Positions 1-11,700 of a DNA stretch of 64,000 nucleotides are shown here, piece by piece. Every line of letters begins with the position of its first letter. Within the stretch, counting starts at the first letter, position 1. The DNA is from Parietaria judaica. Lineage: Eukaryota > Streptophyta > Magnoliopsida > Rosales > Urticaceae. A program made the position numbers and the translations under genes. Location: positions 28,118,001 through 28,182,000 of the forward strand of contig OX940860.1 in assembly GCA_954871525.1 (NCBI GenBank), written 5' to 3'. A model generated the notes under the pieces. The model made no database searches and was not told where the DNA came from. It worked only from the letters and a program-made list of their open reading frames with translations.

Positions 1-1533
1 CTCGGCCACCGAGTCGCCGGTGAACGACCCGTCGTTCTCGTCCCTGGGAACCAGATACCCGATCTTCTTTTCGTCCAACAGCTTTGCGTTCAACCCTTGA
101 TCATTAGCTCCTGCTAATACCACCATCGGCACCGCAAAGCGGAGCGCCTCAACAACCGAGCTCCAACCCGAGTGGGTCAAGAAAACTCCTACCGAGTCAT
201 GACTCAGTATCGGTACCTGCAGCGGCGGAACCATGATATGTTACTCGGTCACATTATATTAATTTATTTCAGTGTCATGTAATTGGTCATTCTCATTTAT
301 AGTTTACTTATCTCCTGATCTTATTGCATACATAAAGAAATAAAAATAAAAATATTGCGATGAATATACATGAACTTGTATCCAAAATTCTAAAATTTAA
401 AACTTTCATGATACGTACTTAAAGAAAAGAAAAAAAAAAACTGTCTTGATATTATTATTATTGTTATTATTATTATAGTCAAAGGATACCTGTGGGGCCC
501 AACTCCGGCATATCAAACCTCGCCCTCTAACCCGTTCCTCGAACCCCTCCGGTAATAACTGACATGACGGCCCAGTTTGACCTCGAAGAACCCAAAAGAA
601 GGGAAGCATTGAAAGCTCCAGCCCGAGAGCTATCGTCGCGAGTTCGTCCTCGCTTCGTTGGATCTCGGTTCCGAATGCCACGTAGACTACTGACTTCTTT
701 CTTTGACTATCCAACCAATCCTTAGTTGACCGCCAAGTGGCGCTATCGTCAACGAAATCGATCGGTGGCAGAGGAGGGAGTGGACCGATCGGAACGACCG
801 GTTTGCGGAGAATATCTCCTAAGAGTTGCAGATACTCATTCTCCAATTTAGGGCAACTCCTCACTAAAACGACGTCGCATCCTCTCAACGCTTTAGCCAT
901 CCGAAATGGCAGAGGGACGTCGTCCTCAGAGCCGGTCAACTCCGTCATCCCCCGCAGAACTTCAAACCTTCGGTATGCCACGGAGGATGGGAACGGGACC
1001 CACCTCGGCTTCACGATGAAGTCCTCCACGCTCTCCCGGTAGTCAGGAATCTCGGCACCAATGTAGGTCAGACACGACGCGGTGAATATGCTGAAGAAGG
1101 CACACCGGACACCGGCGCTGCGCGACGTGTCCGGTAGCCAGTAGGCGGCGAAGTCGTGGAGAAGCCAGTCGGGCTTGGAAGATTCCAAAAACTCGGCCAT
1201 CGGCTTCTGCAGAAGATCGTGAGCTTTCTTCAGGATCGGGACCTTTTCCGGTGGCATGTCCGTTGTCGATTCGGCGTCGTTGGGCAGGCCCGGAAGAACT
1301 GGCAGTGGAAGCTTAACGAAGTTGATGAGTTCGGAGAGGTTTTGAGGAATCTTTGGGATGCGATCAAGGTTTCTTGGGGTTGAAATGAAGGAGATTCGGT
1401 GACCCTTTTGAGCGAAGAGCTTGGCGAGCTCGAGGTATGGGATGATGTGGCCAAAGGCCAGCCATGGAAACATGGCGATGTGGAGCTGGTCTTCTTCATT
1501 GTTGATCGAGTCGCTACTTCTTGAAGAAGACAT
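1..1533 (-). CDS. UDP-glycosyltransferase, UGT91-like, 3' end beyond window
   Basis: This is a family-1 glycosyltransferase that would move a sugar from a UDP-sugar to a small acceptor in the cytosol. Exon 1 is 490-1533 (348 codons) and exon 2 is 1-216 (72 codons, open at the window edge). The intron at 217-489 is phase 0, and I read its borders as CAG|GTATCC and CTGCAG|GTACCG. The N-terminal part carries the acceptor-side residues HIAMFPWLAFGHIIPYLELA. The 44-residue PSPG donor box runs WAPQ-VPILSHDSVG to GANDQ, with W22 and the final D43-Q44, which in the family usually goes with UDP-glucose use. The HSGWSSVVEAL core and the spacing resemble UGT91 enzymes, often annotated as rhamnosyl- or sugar-sugar transferases. 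About 40-50 C-terminal residues should lie beyond position 1. The start Met at 1533 precedes the conserved N-terminus by about 20 residues. The acceptor cannot be inferred. Confidence 0.9.
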
Positions 1534-1607
1534 GGTTGAGTGAAATATTTGAGCTAAGATTCACGTGAAACACTGACTAATGTCAGTCGACGCAAGTTTA
1601 TTGGAGG

Positions 1608-1618
1608 TTTTATATATA
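1608..1618 (-). promoter_or_regulatory. TATA box of the UGT gene
   Basis: Read on the minus strand, TATATATAAAA sits about 75-85 nt upstream of the UGT start codon, a normal core-promoter distance. A CACGTG G-box core at 1562-1567 lies between it and the ATG, so it is probably near or just inside the transcribed leader. Confidence 0.5.
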
Positions 1619-1792
1619 CTATTTAACGTTCTAAATAAAATACTATAGAATACTCTTTTCATCTTCAAAATCGATATTTCACTAAAAAAACTCTACACTT
1701 TCTTTAATTTTTCACCTAACCCGTACACCCCTCTATAATTCCATCTATAGATAATAATTTTTTTTTTCTTCACTTTTAGAGTCTATGATATT

Positions 1793-3170
1793 TGTTATGC
1801 GTAAAAATGACTTTAACTTAGAGTCGGATCCAAAGTTCGGGTCCCGAGTTAGACCCGCTGAACGCCTATATAATTGAATGTTGAGTCAACGCAGGTTGAC
1901 TGATGATCGTCAAAGCTGGAGGCAAATCCGTCGTCTTTGATGAGTCCTCGTCTAGGCGAACTCCGGTCTTAATGAAGCTCTGAGCTGATCTTGATGATTC
2001 TTCGTGATTTCTCTTCCTTGGCGAGCTCCTATGGCGAGGGAAGACCTGCAAAAAAGGGTAGATCGGGCTTGTGCCCCGTCACTTATGGTTGGGCGAAGCT
2101 GCCTACGTATCTCAGTTTAAGAGAATCAGGTCCCACGTAGTTCAGGGTTAGTGATAAATGGCGGGTGAATGACGATGTAGTTTGACTCGTTGGAAGTGCC
2201 GATGTTGGCGGTGCGGGGGTGACCCTTGGCCAGGTGGCGAGGGTATTACCGGCGTGAGATGTTCCTTGTCGACCTCGTCGGTGTTGGCGAGCTTGTTATG
2301 GCGAGGGCCTTAAACTAGCGAAGGATGCTCCTTCTTTGTCGACCTCGCAGGTGTTGGCGAGCTCATTGTGACGAGGGCATTGACCTGGCGAGGGATGCTC
2401 CTTCTTTGTTGACCTCGCAGGTGTTGGCGAGCTCGTTGTGGCGAGGGCCTTGACCTGGCGAGGGACATATTTACTGACTCGTCAAACAACCTTCCCGGCA
2501 AGGCTAAGTCTCAATGCGTGTTCTCTTCTCAGACGAGCCTCTACTGGCGAGCTCCCAGGGCTCACCAGGATAGAGGGCGAATTCATAGAGAGATAAAGCT
2601 AGAGAGAGAAGCTCTGGAGGAAGCTGTGAGTGAGTGTGGAAATGAGGAGGGGAAGACTCTTATTTATAGGAAAATCAACTCCCTATAATTGCACATAGGG
2701 GGCCTGCGAATTTCTCTTTGCAAGAGGGGCCTTGCCGCGGCTCCTAGCCCTGTCGAGGGGCTCGTCGGTGCTCCTTGGCTCGTCTTTGATGTCTTCTGAT
2801 TGTCTGCGAGTTTGTATGTTGAGTCCGGGGGAATCTGGGGGATTCCCCAGGGGTCTTTGTAAGCTCGGATCTCCTCGTCGTGTGGAATAATTGTGAGTTA
2901 TCCCTTCGTCAAGCTGTGGCGAGGTGCTCGCCAGACCAGGGTCTTTGTCGGGCGAGGGGCTCGCCAGGGCAAGGTACCTCGCCAGGCGAGATGCCTTTCT
3001 GATCAAGGGCTTTGTCTTCTTCGTCTTCTTGGCTCCGGGCCTCGCCAAATGTGTTGGGTCGTGGGCCTCTGGTCTTTAACTTTGTCGGTGGGCTTTGACT
3101 TTTATTGGTGGGATTTGACTTTTATCAAAGAGGACTCAATTTTTATATGTTCCGAAAAATACACATAACA
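1793..3170 (-). mobile_element. Solo LTR, family A (1378 bp)
   Basis: The ends are TGTTATGC and CACATAACA, an inverted TG...CA pair. The element is flanked by a perfect 5-bp target duplication ATATT (1788-1792 and 3171-3175). On the minus strand a TATA box (CCTATAAATA, 2661-2670) is followed by a CT-rich leader, as in an LTR promoter. It is far GC-richer than its flanks. No internal retrotransposon genes or second LTR lie next to it, so it is a recombination-derived solo LTR. It shares its termini and body with the copy at 27371-29404, which is in the opposite orientation. Open frames inside it are not host genes. Confidence 0.9.
2205..2465. repeat. 70-bp tandem repeat inside LTR A
   Basis: Units start near 2281, 2351 and 2421, with a more diverged one before them. 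Each begins GTGTTGGCGAGCT and ends GTCGACCTCGCAG. The period is 70 bp. In LTR orientation the array lies downstream of the TATA box. Confidence 0.85.
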
Positions 3171-3175
3171 ATATT

Positions 3176-4406
3176 ATTTTTATACTTTTAGTATTTTTTT
3201 TTTTTCAAAAATCTCATCGGTATACTTATCAATTTTGCGATATATTCATCATTCAATTTAACCATCGCTATCGATTTGTAAAGATCTTACAAAAAGTCCA
3301 TCGATATACTTGTTGCACCATTCACCATTGTACACGTAAATTTGGCTTGAAGGTTGGTTTGTGGACTTTTTAAACACTGCATACCTGAGCGGATAATGCG
3401 TAATGAACTTGGGAGAGGCCTCTCAGTTGGCTTCTTGCTCTGGAATTGAGAGCACAAAAAAGGCATAAGAGTAGCATTATGAGTGTAAGTACAGTAATCA
3501 AGAAAACCGGTTGTTGTAGTTTTCCGGAAGAGGAAAAAAATCCAAAATCAGAAGTCCTTGGTTTCGGTTTTATTCGGATTCATATTCTAATTCCGAATAA
3601 AATATAGAACTTTTGGTTCCGAATTTTTGGATTTTTCCGGATATATTATATATTGCAGGGTAAACTCCGGCTAAAATACCTAATGTCTGAATTTTTTTGA
3701 ATTATGTACCCATTTTTTTTTTACTGGCTAATGTACTAAGCTTCATACCGTTAGTGAATTTGGTTCATTTCATCCATCCTAATATCTACCACCTGCCATG
3801 TGGCCCCATTCCCTACCTCTACCAATGTTGAGTGTCGGAGAGGAAATCATAGGCCTTCCCTCTAATCCCTCCTAAGCTCATTCTCTCTTTGTTACCTCAG
3901 GAACACATTATAGGACGGGCCAAAGAATGCTATTCTCATCAACGCTCTAAGCATGCATTCTTGCGACGAGTTAGGAATCCTATTCCCATCAACGCTCTAA
4001 ACACCTCTCATCGCCACCGAAGGATAAACAAAGCGGAGAATCGGCGAGGTGCTCCGGAATCCTATTCCGGGTACGGGAAACACTAAGGATCGAGGATTCC
4101 ACCTATTCGTCCACCGAGCAATCACCGAATCCATCCCGAGATTTGACACGCGGCCGGGTTCAATTTTTGAGCAAAAAACACAACAACATAAGTGAAAATG
4201 ACCATGAATAGGACCGATTACATTCTTAGATGTTAACAAGACGTGCACAGAAAATATACCACCGGTGAAGCTTATAAACTTTGTATATTTTTGCCGCTAA
4301 AGGAAAAACATTGTATACTTTTGCCTCTGAAAATAAAAATTATATACTTGTCACTGAAAGAAAAAAAATATTTTTCGCTTCAATCGACCAAACACAATAT
4401 TTTAAT
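3176..4406. other. Intergenic, degenerate repeats, no gene seen
   Basis: No convincing coding exon. It holds an old CCGG-rich hAT-like remnant (3500-3650), a half copy (3656-3790) of the foldback element found at 47371-47612, a short direct repeat (TATTC.CATCAACGCTCTAA at about 3931 and 3980), and TTGTATAC-type repeats near 4275-4360. Confidence 0.5.
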
Positions 4407-5057
4407 GAGAAATCGCTCCTAATAGCCAAATTGAAACCTTTGATTAGCAAAATAGCCAAAGTTTATTGTTTATTAGCAAAATAGCCAATTGATGAGGTGG
4501 CATAGATTTTATACCTATAATACCCGTTTAATTAACTTATTTTGATTTAAAATTTTCGTTTTTAATATAATTAGTTCCTTAAAATATGGATTTTCAAATT
4601 AAACAATTTTGACTTCCCTTTTCTCTCTCTTCACTTCACCTCGACGAAATAGAAGTCGACCATTCTTCCCCATATACCTCAAACCCACAATATTCACACC
4701 CCGACCAAGCCTAGCTCTTGTGTGCTCACAGCCATCCCACAACCCAGCCCTAGCCACCTCCACTGCTCACCATCTCGCGCACCACCATGATCGCCGACGA
4801 ACCTCAGCCTCTCGCCGAAGCCTCACCATCACCGAACTTCTGGGTTTGTAAATCGATGTTCTTCATCATCTTCTGGTTTTGCTGGAGAGTTGTTCGTCAT
4901 CTTCAGGGTATGCTCGAGATTTCTGGGTTTGCTCATGGACTGGTTTGCTCGTTTTCTTCTTTTCTCTCTTCGATTTTTGATTTGGATGATAACTCTTTTC
5001 TCCCTTGATTTTGGATTTGCTCGTCTTCTTCTTTTCTCTCATGGACTGGTTTGATCG

Positions 5058-5365
5058 TATTAATGTGGTTAATTCACGTTTTTGTTAGTTATTAGGTTAT
5101 ATTAATGTGGTTAATACACGTTTTTGTTAGATATTAGGTTGTATTAATGTGGTTAATTCACAGTTTTTGTTAGATATTAGATTGTATTAATGTTGTTAAT
5201 TCACATTTTTGTTAGATATAAGGTTGTTTTAATGTGGTTAATACACTCTTTGTTAGATATTAGGTTGTATTAATGTGGTTAATACATTTTTTGTTAGATA
5301 TTATGTTGTATTAATGTTAGATATTAGGTTGTATTGGTTGTATTAATATGGTTAATTCACTTTTA
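5058..5365. repeat. 41-42-bp tandem array, about 7 copies
   Basis: The unit contains TATTAATGTGGTTAATTCAC followed by a TTTTTGTTAGATATTAGGTTG-like stretch. Copies differ by a few bases and some are truncated. The array lies inside the Pack-MULE-like element between its two exon-like parts. Confidence 0.8.
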
Positions 5366-5369
5366 TGTT

Positions 5370-5665
5370 AGATATAACGAGTAGGACGAGATCAAGTGCG
5401 AAGAAGCAACCGGTTGCGGAAACAGCAGCGACGGTAGTGGAAACGATGGCTAATTCGGGTCGAGAAATGTGTCTGTGGTCGAGCAGGAAGTGCAACCAAG
5501 CGAAGTGGTGACAAAGAAAAATCCAAATTCCACGGTTTATACACAGAAGTTGAAGGATAAAGCACCGATCCAAGTTGAAGGAGTCGATATTCAGGAAAAG
5601 CGAAAGATCAAACCTGGACCATCAATGATGCCACCTTACACGCAGGAAAAAGAAAGCCAAAAATG
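5370..5665 (+). pseudogene. Captured gene fragment, unidentified
   Basis: One frame reads RTRSSAKKQPVAETAATV and continues to about 5465. A second frame then gives EQEVQPSEVVTKKNPN and on to a stop at 5664-5666. The two parts look like one lysine/glutamate-rich protein segment broken by a one-base frameshift near 5465-5475. I do not recognise the family. It lies inside a MULE-type element, so a transposon-captured host exon is a plausible origin. Confidence 0.35.
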
Positions 5666-6299
5666 ATGATAACAACAACGAAGATGTGGTATCAAGCCAT
5701 CTTTCGTTCAACCTCGGAATTTGATTAGCGTGTTGCTATTTGAGTACATTTATATTTGTTTTAAGTTATTTAGTATGACATTAAGTTATTTACTTTGACG
5801 ATGCTAATTTAAGAATGGCTTATGTTATTGTTGTTATGTTGTTTTTTCCAAAACGATTATATAAGTTTTTTAGGTTATTATGATTGTTTTTTCCGAAACT
5901 TCATTGAAATACAAACTCGTATCTCCGACGTTAATACAATGTTAATACGTTAATACAATGTTCACATCATAATTAACTTGTATCTCCGACGTTAATACGA
6001 AGAGAGAATAAGGGAGAGAGAACGTCGAGAGAAAATGGGGAAAAAAGTTTAGTCAAAATTGATTAATTTAAAAATCCATATTTTGAGGAATTAATTTAAT
6101 TAATTCTGACTAGTATCAGCATTAAATTTAAAAAAATATGATGACTATTTCATAATTTAATTAAATAATTAATTATAAGGGTAATAAAGTCTTTTATGAT
6201 TTATTAATGTGATTATTTGGCAAAATTAACCCAAAAGTTAGCTATTTTGCAAAATAATTTTCCTTCTTTGGTTATATAGCTACAGAGCCCTATTTAAAT

Positions 6300-7625
6300 T
6301 TTGCTGTGCAAATATCCCTTTTTATATATCTTCGTTCTTCATGCCCTCAAAAGTTTTAGTGTCGAATTGTTTGTATACATAAGCTTTGATTCAATTATAT
6401 AGTGAATTGGTAAATTGCAGAGGGAAATATTATACGTAAGAAACCACATAAATACTATTTAATATTTATTACATGGAAACGGAATATTTCCTCTCATCCA
6501 ATGGAGTCACGAATCAAATGCCAAATTATGACATCGCATAATGGAACCTTTTTGAGCTCAGAATAATAATATATTCAGTGCAAAGTAGTGCGAAAATGTT
6601 GTCATTCGCACTTTCTAATTGATTATTATGCTGGATATTGCGTTAGTTAAATTAAAAACTTAAAGCGTAAGCCATTGAACATGAAGAATAATCTCTCGAC
6701 TATTGCATTACTCTAGGTCAAGTCGAACCGACTGCTACAATTAACAATTAATTTAATAGAAGGATTAGTTAGACTTAGGCCTACTACAATTCGGAAAAAC
6801 AGATATGGTAAACTAAAATTTGTTTAGTGTTTATTGGCATATATTAACTCGTTGGTTTTGTAAATCTTAATCTAATCTTTTTCCGTACTGTACTTTAAAA
6901 TCTTATACGATATAGGGATATTAGCGGCATAAATACTAAAAGTGTTTGAAAATCCAATGTTAAATAATCATTTCTTTGTTTTAATTAGACAAAACACTAA
7001 TACTTCCTCCCACATTATAGACATGTACCAAGCAACCCCGAAAAAAGTACATGTCTAACGTGAGAGAAAAATATTTTGTCCGGTTAAAACAATGAATGGA
7101 TATTTAACGTCAGTTTTTCAAACACTCTTAGTATTCGTGCCGCGAAAAATATATATTTCTTATTATTTACTTTATTTATTTACATGAGCAAAGGCAAGCC
7201 GTGGGTACAGCCGGTCCCTTCCGGTCCAGCTGGGCTCTTATAGTTATATATTGTATTTATGTTTTTGGGTTATTTCATTTTTTATAGTATAAGTCTCATT
7301 ATTATTATTGTTCTCAATGTCTATTATTTTAATTCTTTTAAATATTTTTCATCCACTTGTTGTTTAAGTTTCGTTAATACCGGAACACAAAACAGAAGCA
7401 TATTTAATAATTTCTAAAAGTAATATGTCTTAATATTATATCGAAACGTATCGAATCGATCGTAAAAGTGAATGAAATCTTAGAGAATTAAAATAGTGAA
7501 CATTAAGAAATTTAGCCGTTAAAAAGAAAATATTGAGTTTATATCACTATAAAAAAATTGATACTTATACCCTTATTAAATCTATATTTAATATTGTACT
7601 AACAAGCAAGCCCTATTAGTTTCGA
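6300..7625. other. Intergenic, AT-rich
   Basis: No coding exon recognised. The only structured item is the foldback element at 6923-7155. Confidence 0.5.
6923..7155. repeat. Foldback (hairpin) element, about 100-bp arms
   Basis: The left arm begins GATATTAGCGGCATAAATAC, and the right arm ends with its near complement (GTATTCGTGCCGCGAAAAATAT region). The arms meet at GTACATGTCTA / TAGACATGTAC around 7018-7055 with a loop of about 20 nt. It is a MITE-like hairpin with some mismatches. No clear target duplication was found. Confidence 0.65.
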
Positions 7626-8265
7626 GGATATTTGCGACAAAAGTATATAATGTTTGGTCAGCTGAGGCAGCATATATACAAATTTTTCTCAGCGGCAAAG
7701 TATACAATATTTTCTTTTAGCGACCAAAGTATTACAAAGTTAAGAAAATCCTACGATAGTTATTTTCCATGCACGAATTGTTAACATCTAAGGCTTTCAA
7801 GGTCAATTTCACTTAAATGTTGAGCCGGTAATAATTATATTGAATATTTTTTCAAAAACATTAGTTTCATCGGTTTCAGTCCATGAATTGGTTTTTGCCG
7901 TTTTATTTCAACACTGTTAATGCCATTAACATCTATACATGTAGCACCTTCGCTTATTTATAAGGTTTTATAAGCAAATATCCCTTGGTTGACATGGAGC
8001 TGCGTGTAGAAATGTTAATGACATTATCAGGAAGTGAATGGAATATAACCATTCCAAAAATATTTCTAACTCTATTTTTGCCGCCGAAAAAAAATTGTAT
8101 ACATACCGCCCAAGTTTTCCTAACTCTGTATATTTTTGCCAAAACAAACATTGTATACATACTGTCCTAATTTTTCGAACTTTGTATACTATTTCTGCTA
8201 AAAAAAATATTATACACATGCCGCCTAAAGTTATCAAACATTATAAACTTTGGTCGCAAATATCC
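7626..8265. mobile_element. Foldback MITE with internal about 60-bp repeats
   Basis: The termini GGATATTTGCGACAAAAG and the complement of TTGGTCGCAAATATCC match over 40 or more bases. Inside, a unit with TTGTATACATACCGCC and TTTTTGCC recurs about four times (8050-8250). Related repeats occur at 4275-4360 and 12220-12440, so this is a dispersed local family. No target duplication was found. Confidence 0.55.
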
Positions 8266-8760
8266 TTTGTTTTAAATGAATCCACTTGTCTCGCTTCCGT
8301 TATTGCTGCTTGATTTGCCGAAAAGAGGACGTTGTTCTAGGGGGGATGCCCAACCAGCAACAACTGTAGGCATTATATGAACGGAAATAAAACGGCCGGG
8401 ATCGTTCAACACACCCGTATGAACACAATACCAACGCAAGCCCATGGAAATACCCCCTTTTTCAATTAAGAAACAGACTTTAACAAAAGAATGCCACCCA
8501 AATTTTCACACGGAGACGAGTTAAATCAGAACTCTTGAGGATAATTTTGTAACGAGTGCCTTACTCATGCACATTTGAGAATATTTTTGTATTTTCTACA
8601 AGCAAGGCCATCAAAATATAGTTTTACACAAGGTTTGAGAATTATAATGTCCCATTAGAATGTAAAGACTTGACATTTAAAACATCCTGCGAACTCTAAC
8701 AAGTAAGAAGCAGTTATGTATATATACACATGAGGATCTTAAGCTTGAGTACAAAAGGGT
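8266..8760. other. 3' flank of the PSKR-like gene
   Basis: AT-rich. Its right part (near 8650-8760) should hold the 3' UTR of the receptor kinase transcribed leftward. No other gene seen. Confidence 0.4.
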
Positions 8761-11700
8761 CTAGACCTGAGTGTTGATAGAGTCCAGCCAAGTGACAAGC
8801 TGCTGCGTGGTCGGTCTGCCTTTCGGGATTTCGCTCAAGCAAAGGCACGCGACGTCGAGAACCTTCAGCAACTCCGTTTCGTTTTCCTTGTTGTAAATGA
8901 AGGGGTCAAACACCTCGCTTTCCTTGTTTTCCTTCCTCATCTGAAAAACCCAAGAGATCAGATCCCGGAACCCTCGGGGTTTGCACATATCCATGGGCCT
9001 TTTTCCCGTAAGAAGCTCGAGAAGAACCACTCCGAAGCTGTAGACATCGCCTTTGTAGGTGGCCACGGAAGCCTGGCCGTACTCGGGAGGAATGTAGCCC
9101 AAGGTCCCCACCAGATCGGTAGAGACGTGGGTGTCGTATGGGAGGATGACACGGGCCAGGCCAAAATCGGCGAGATGGGCCTCGAAGTTGTCATCCAAGA
9201 GGATGTTGCTGGACTTGATGTCGCGGTGGAGAATGTGGGGCTCGCACGACTGGTGCAGATACGCCAGCCCTCTGGCTGAGCCGCGGGCGATGCGCAGCCT
9301 CATCTCCCACTTCAGGAAGGCAGGCCCGTCCACCCTCTCGTGCAGCCAGTAATCCAAGCTCCCGTTCTCCATGTATGAGTATATCAAAAGCCGGTCCTTC
9401 TTGTACATGCAATAACCCTGAAGAAGGACCAGATTTAGGTGCTGCGCTCGAGAGAGCGTCTCGACTTCCGCCTGGAACTCTCTGTCCATCTGCCCGCACT
9501 CACCCGAGAGTCTTTTAATCGCAACCTTGCGACCGTCCGGGAGGGTTGCTCTGTACACCAAACCGAAACCGCCACACCCAATGATGTTCGCTTGGTCAAA
9601 GTTATCGGTAGATTTCATGAGATCGTCCACAGAGAGCTCTTTCCCGTTCTCCTTGTTTTGAAATAGGATCACTAGTTTCGACTCCAGCTGCTCCAAATCT
9701 TTCTCGTTGAGGGTATCCTCTTCTTTCTCAGGGTCAACCTCTCCGGGGCTGTGCTTTCGCAGAACAAATACGAACAAAAAGGCGAGGAAGAGCGCTGCGC
9801 CAAGTACGATTCCTATGGTTATTCCGACCACAAAACCTCTTTTCTTCCCCGACCCTTTGGGTGCGACACTATGGCCTCTCTCTGGCAGCACACACGGCTT
9901 GGCATGGTCGCCACAGAGATCGTTTCCTTCGAAGCTCGAGTTTGGAAAGGTCCCGAACTGACCCCCTGTTGGGATTACCCCGTGCAACTTGTTATATGCA
10001 ACAATGAACTTAGACAGAAAGTTGAGCCTCACCAAGGAAGGCGGTAGCATCCCTGAAAGGCTGTTGTTCGAGAGGTCCATAGACTCTAAGCTGCTCATCC
10101 CCGACAGAGTGCTCGGGATTTCTCCGGAGAGATTGTTGACTTTTAGATCCAAGAAATGGAGCTTCCTCAGATTCCCAATCTCCGGCCAAATCGGTCCGCT
10201 CAGCTTATTGCAACTTAAATCTAGCGTTGGTGGGAAGTTCCGCACTTGATTATATTGCAATCCTCTTACGCTCACATTTCGCTTCATGAAGAACGGGAAA
10301 TCCGGAGAAGGCTCCTCGGGTCGAGTATCTCTATCAATAAGACTTGGCAAAGTAGCTAGGCTCCTCGGGATCTCCCCAGTTAGCGAGTTGTTTGACACGT
10401 CCAAATAAAAGAGAAACTTGTTATCGCCTAGCCAGGCTGGGATTGTTCCAACTAACCTATTCCACGATAGATCCAACAACTGCAACTTGTCATTTTTCCT
10501 CAACCATGGTGGAAAAGAACCCCGGAGTCCACAGTTGGCGATAACGAGGATCTTGAGCGTCTTAAAATGAATATCCGGATCCTGAGGTAGTTCGTCGTTG
10601 TGGAAGTTTATGCTCAGCACCAAAGTGGTAAGATTCTTACAGCCTTGTAAGATTCTCAGAGCAGAAGTTAGGTTCGTGTTGGTCGCGTTCGAAAGCGAGA
10701 AATACGAAAGGCTATCAAAATCCTTAAAGCTTTGTGGTATTTCGCCTGTAAAGTTGTTTCGGGCGAGATTTATATTATTCAGATGCAGACAAGATGGGAG
10801 GTAATCTGGAATGAACCCGCTAAACTGATTAGTAGCCAAATCAAGAGAGGTCAAATTACGCATAGCGGAACAGTTGAGCTGTATCGTGCCTTCCAAGGAA
10901 TTATTCCTCAAATTAAGCGTACTAATGGTCGGGGAATTCGACAAGGACGCAGGTATATTTCCTGTAAATTGATTTGAATGGGCAACAAATGCCTGTAACT
11001 TTCCTAGACTTCTGAAGACGTTAGGAATAGGCCCCGAAAACCCGTTCGTTGATATATCCAAACGAAGAAGGCTGGTAAGATTGCCGATTCCTCTGCTGAG
11101 CGAACCTCGAAGGTTGTTATCTGCGAGAATCAATTCCGAAAGCTTTTTTAGTCGAAACAGACCGCCAGACAATCCAGTGAGGACGTTCATTCCCAGGCAG
11201 AGATGCTCCAACGAAGCGCAATCGCCAAAACCCGGAGGAATGTCGCCTGAGAAGAAATTGGCTGCCAATTTCAGCACCCTCAGCGCAGACGAGGTTCCAC
11301 AGACTTGATCAGGGAGAGAACCATTCAGATAATTCTGGGACATGTCGAAGTACTGGACCGACTGCAGATTGACAAGATCCGGGAGCGTGCCGTGAAAGTC
11401 ATTGAAGCTCAAGTCCAATACCTGCAAATTGGTCAGGTTGAAGAGCGGAGCGGGGAGCGAGCTCTTGATCAAATTGTGCGAGAGATTGAGCGCTCTGAGC
11501 TGATCTAAAGAGCCCAACGAATCAGATAGCTTTCCAACAAGTCTCTTACTAGGAAGCTCCAACTTCACAACTCTTCCAAAGTCAACCGACGGCGATTCCA
11601 GGCCAAGCGAGGACGATGAATTGCAGGTCACCCCTTCCCATTCACAGCAATTCGAGGACGAGTTCCCGTCTTTCCACCCGCTAAGCTTCGTCTGCAAACC

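Larger units (their letters stand above)
4407..6290. mobile_element. Putative Pack-MULE-like element (1884 bp)
   Basis: The ends start GAGAAATCGCTCCTAATAGCC and finish CTACAGAGCCC, with sub-terminal inverted stretches of the AATAGCCAAA / GCTATTTTGC type. They are flanked by near-identical 9-bp repeats TATTTTAAT (4398-4406) and TATTTAAAT (6291-6299, 8 of 9). Nine-bp duplications point to Mutator-like elements. The interior is not transposon-like: a CT-rich exon-like stretch (about 4600-4860), a 41-42-bp tandem array, and a 3' stretch (5377-5665) with readable coding character. No transposase was seen. The element at 12851-13600 has similar ends. Confidence 0.6.

Noticed and set aside
737..1042. 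Plus-strand open frame opposite the UGT gene
   Set aside because: It is antisense to conserved UGT codons and has no family features; a shadow of the real coding strand.
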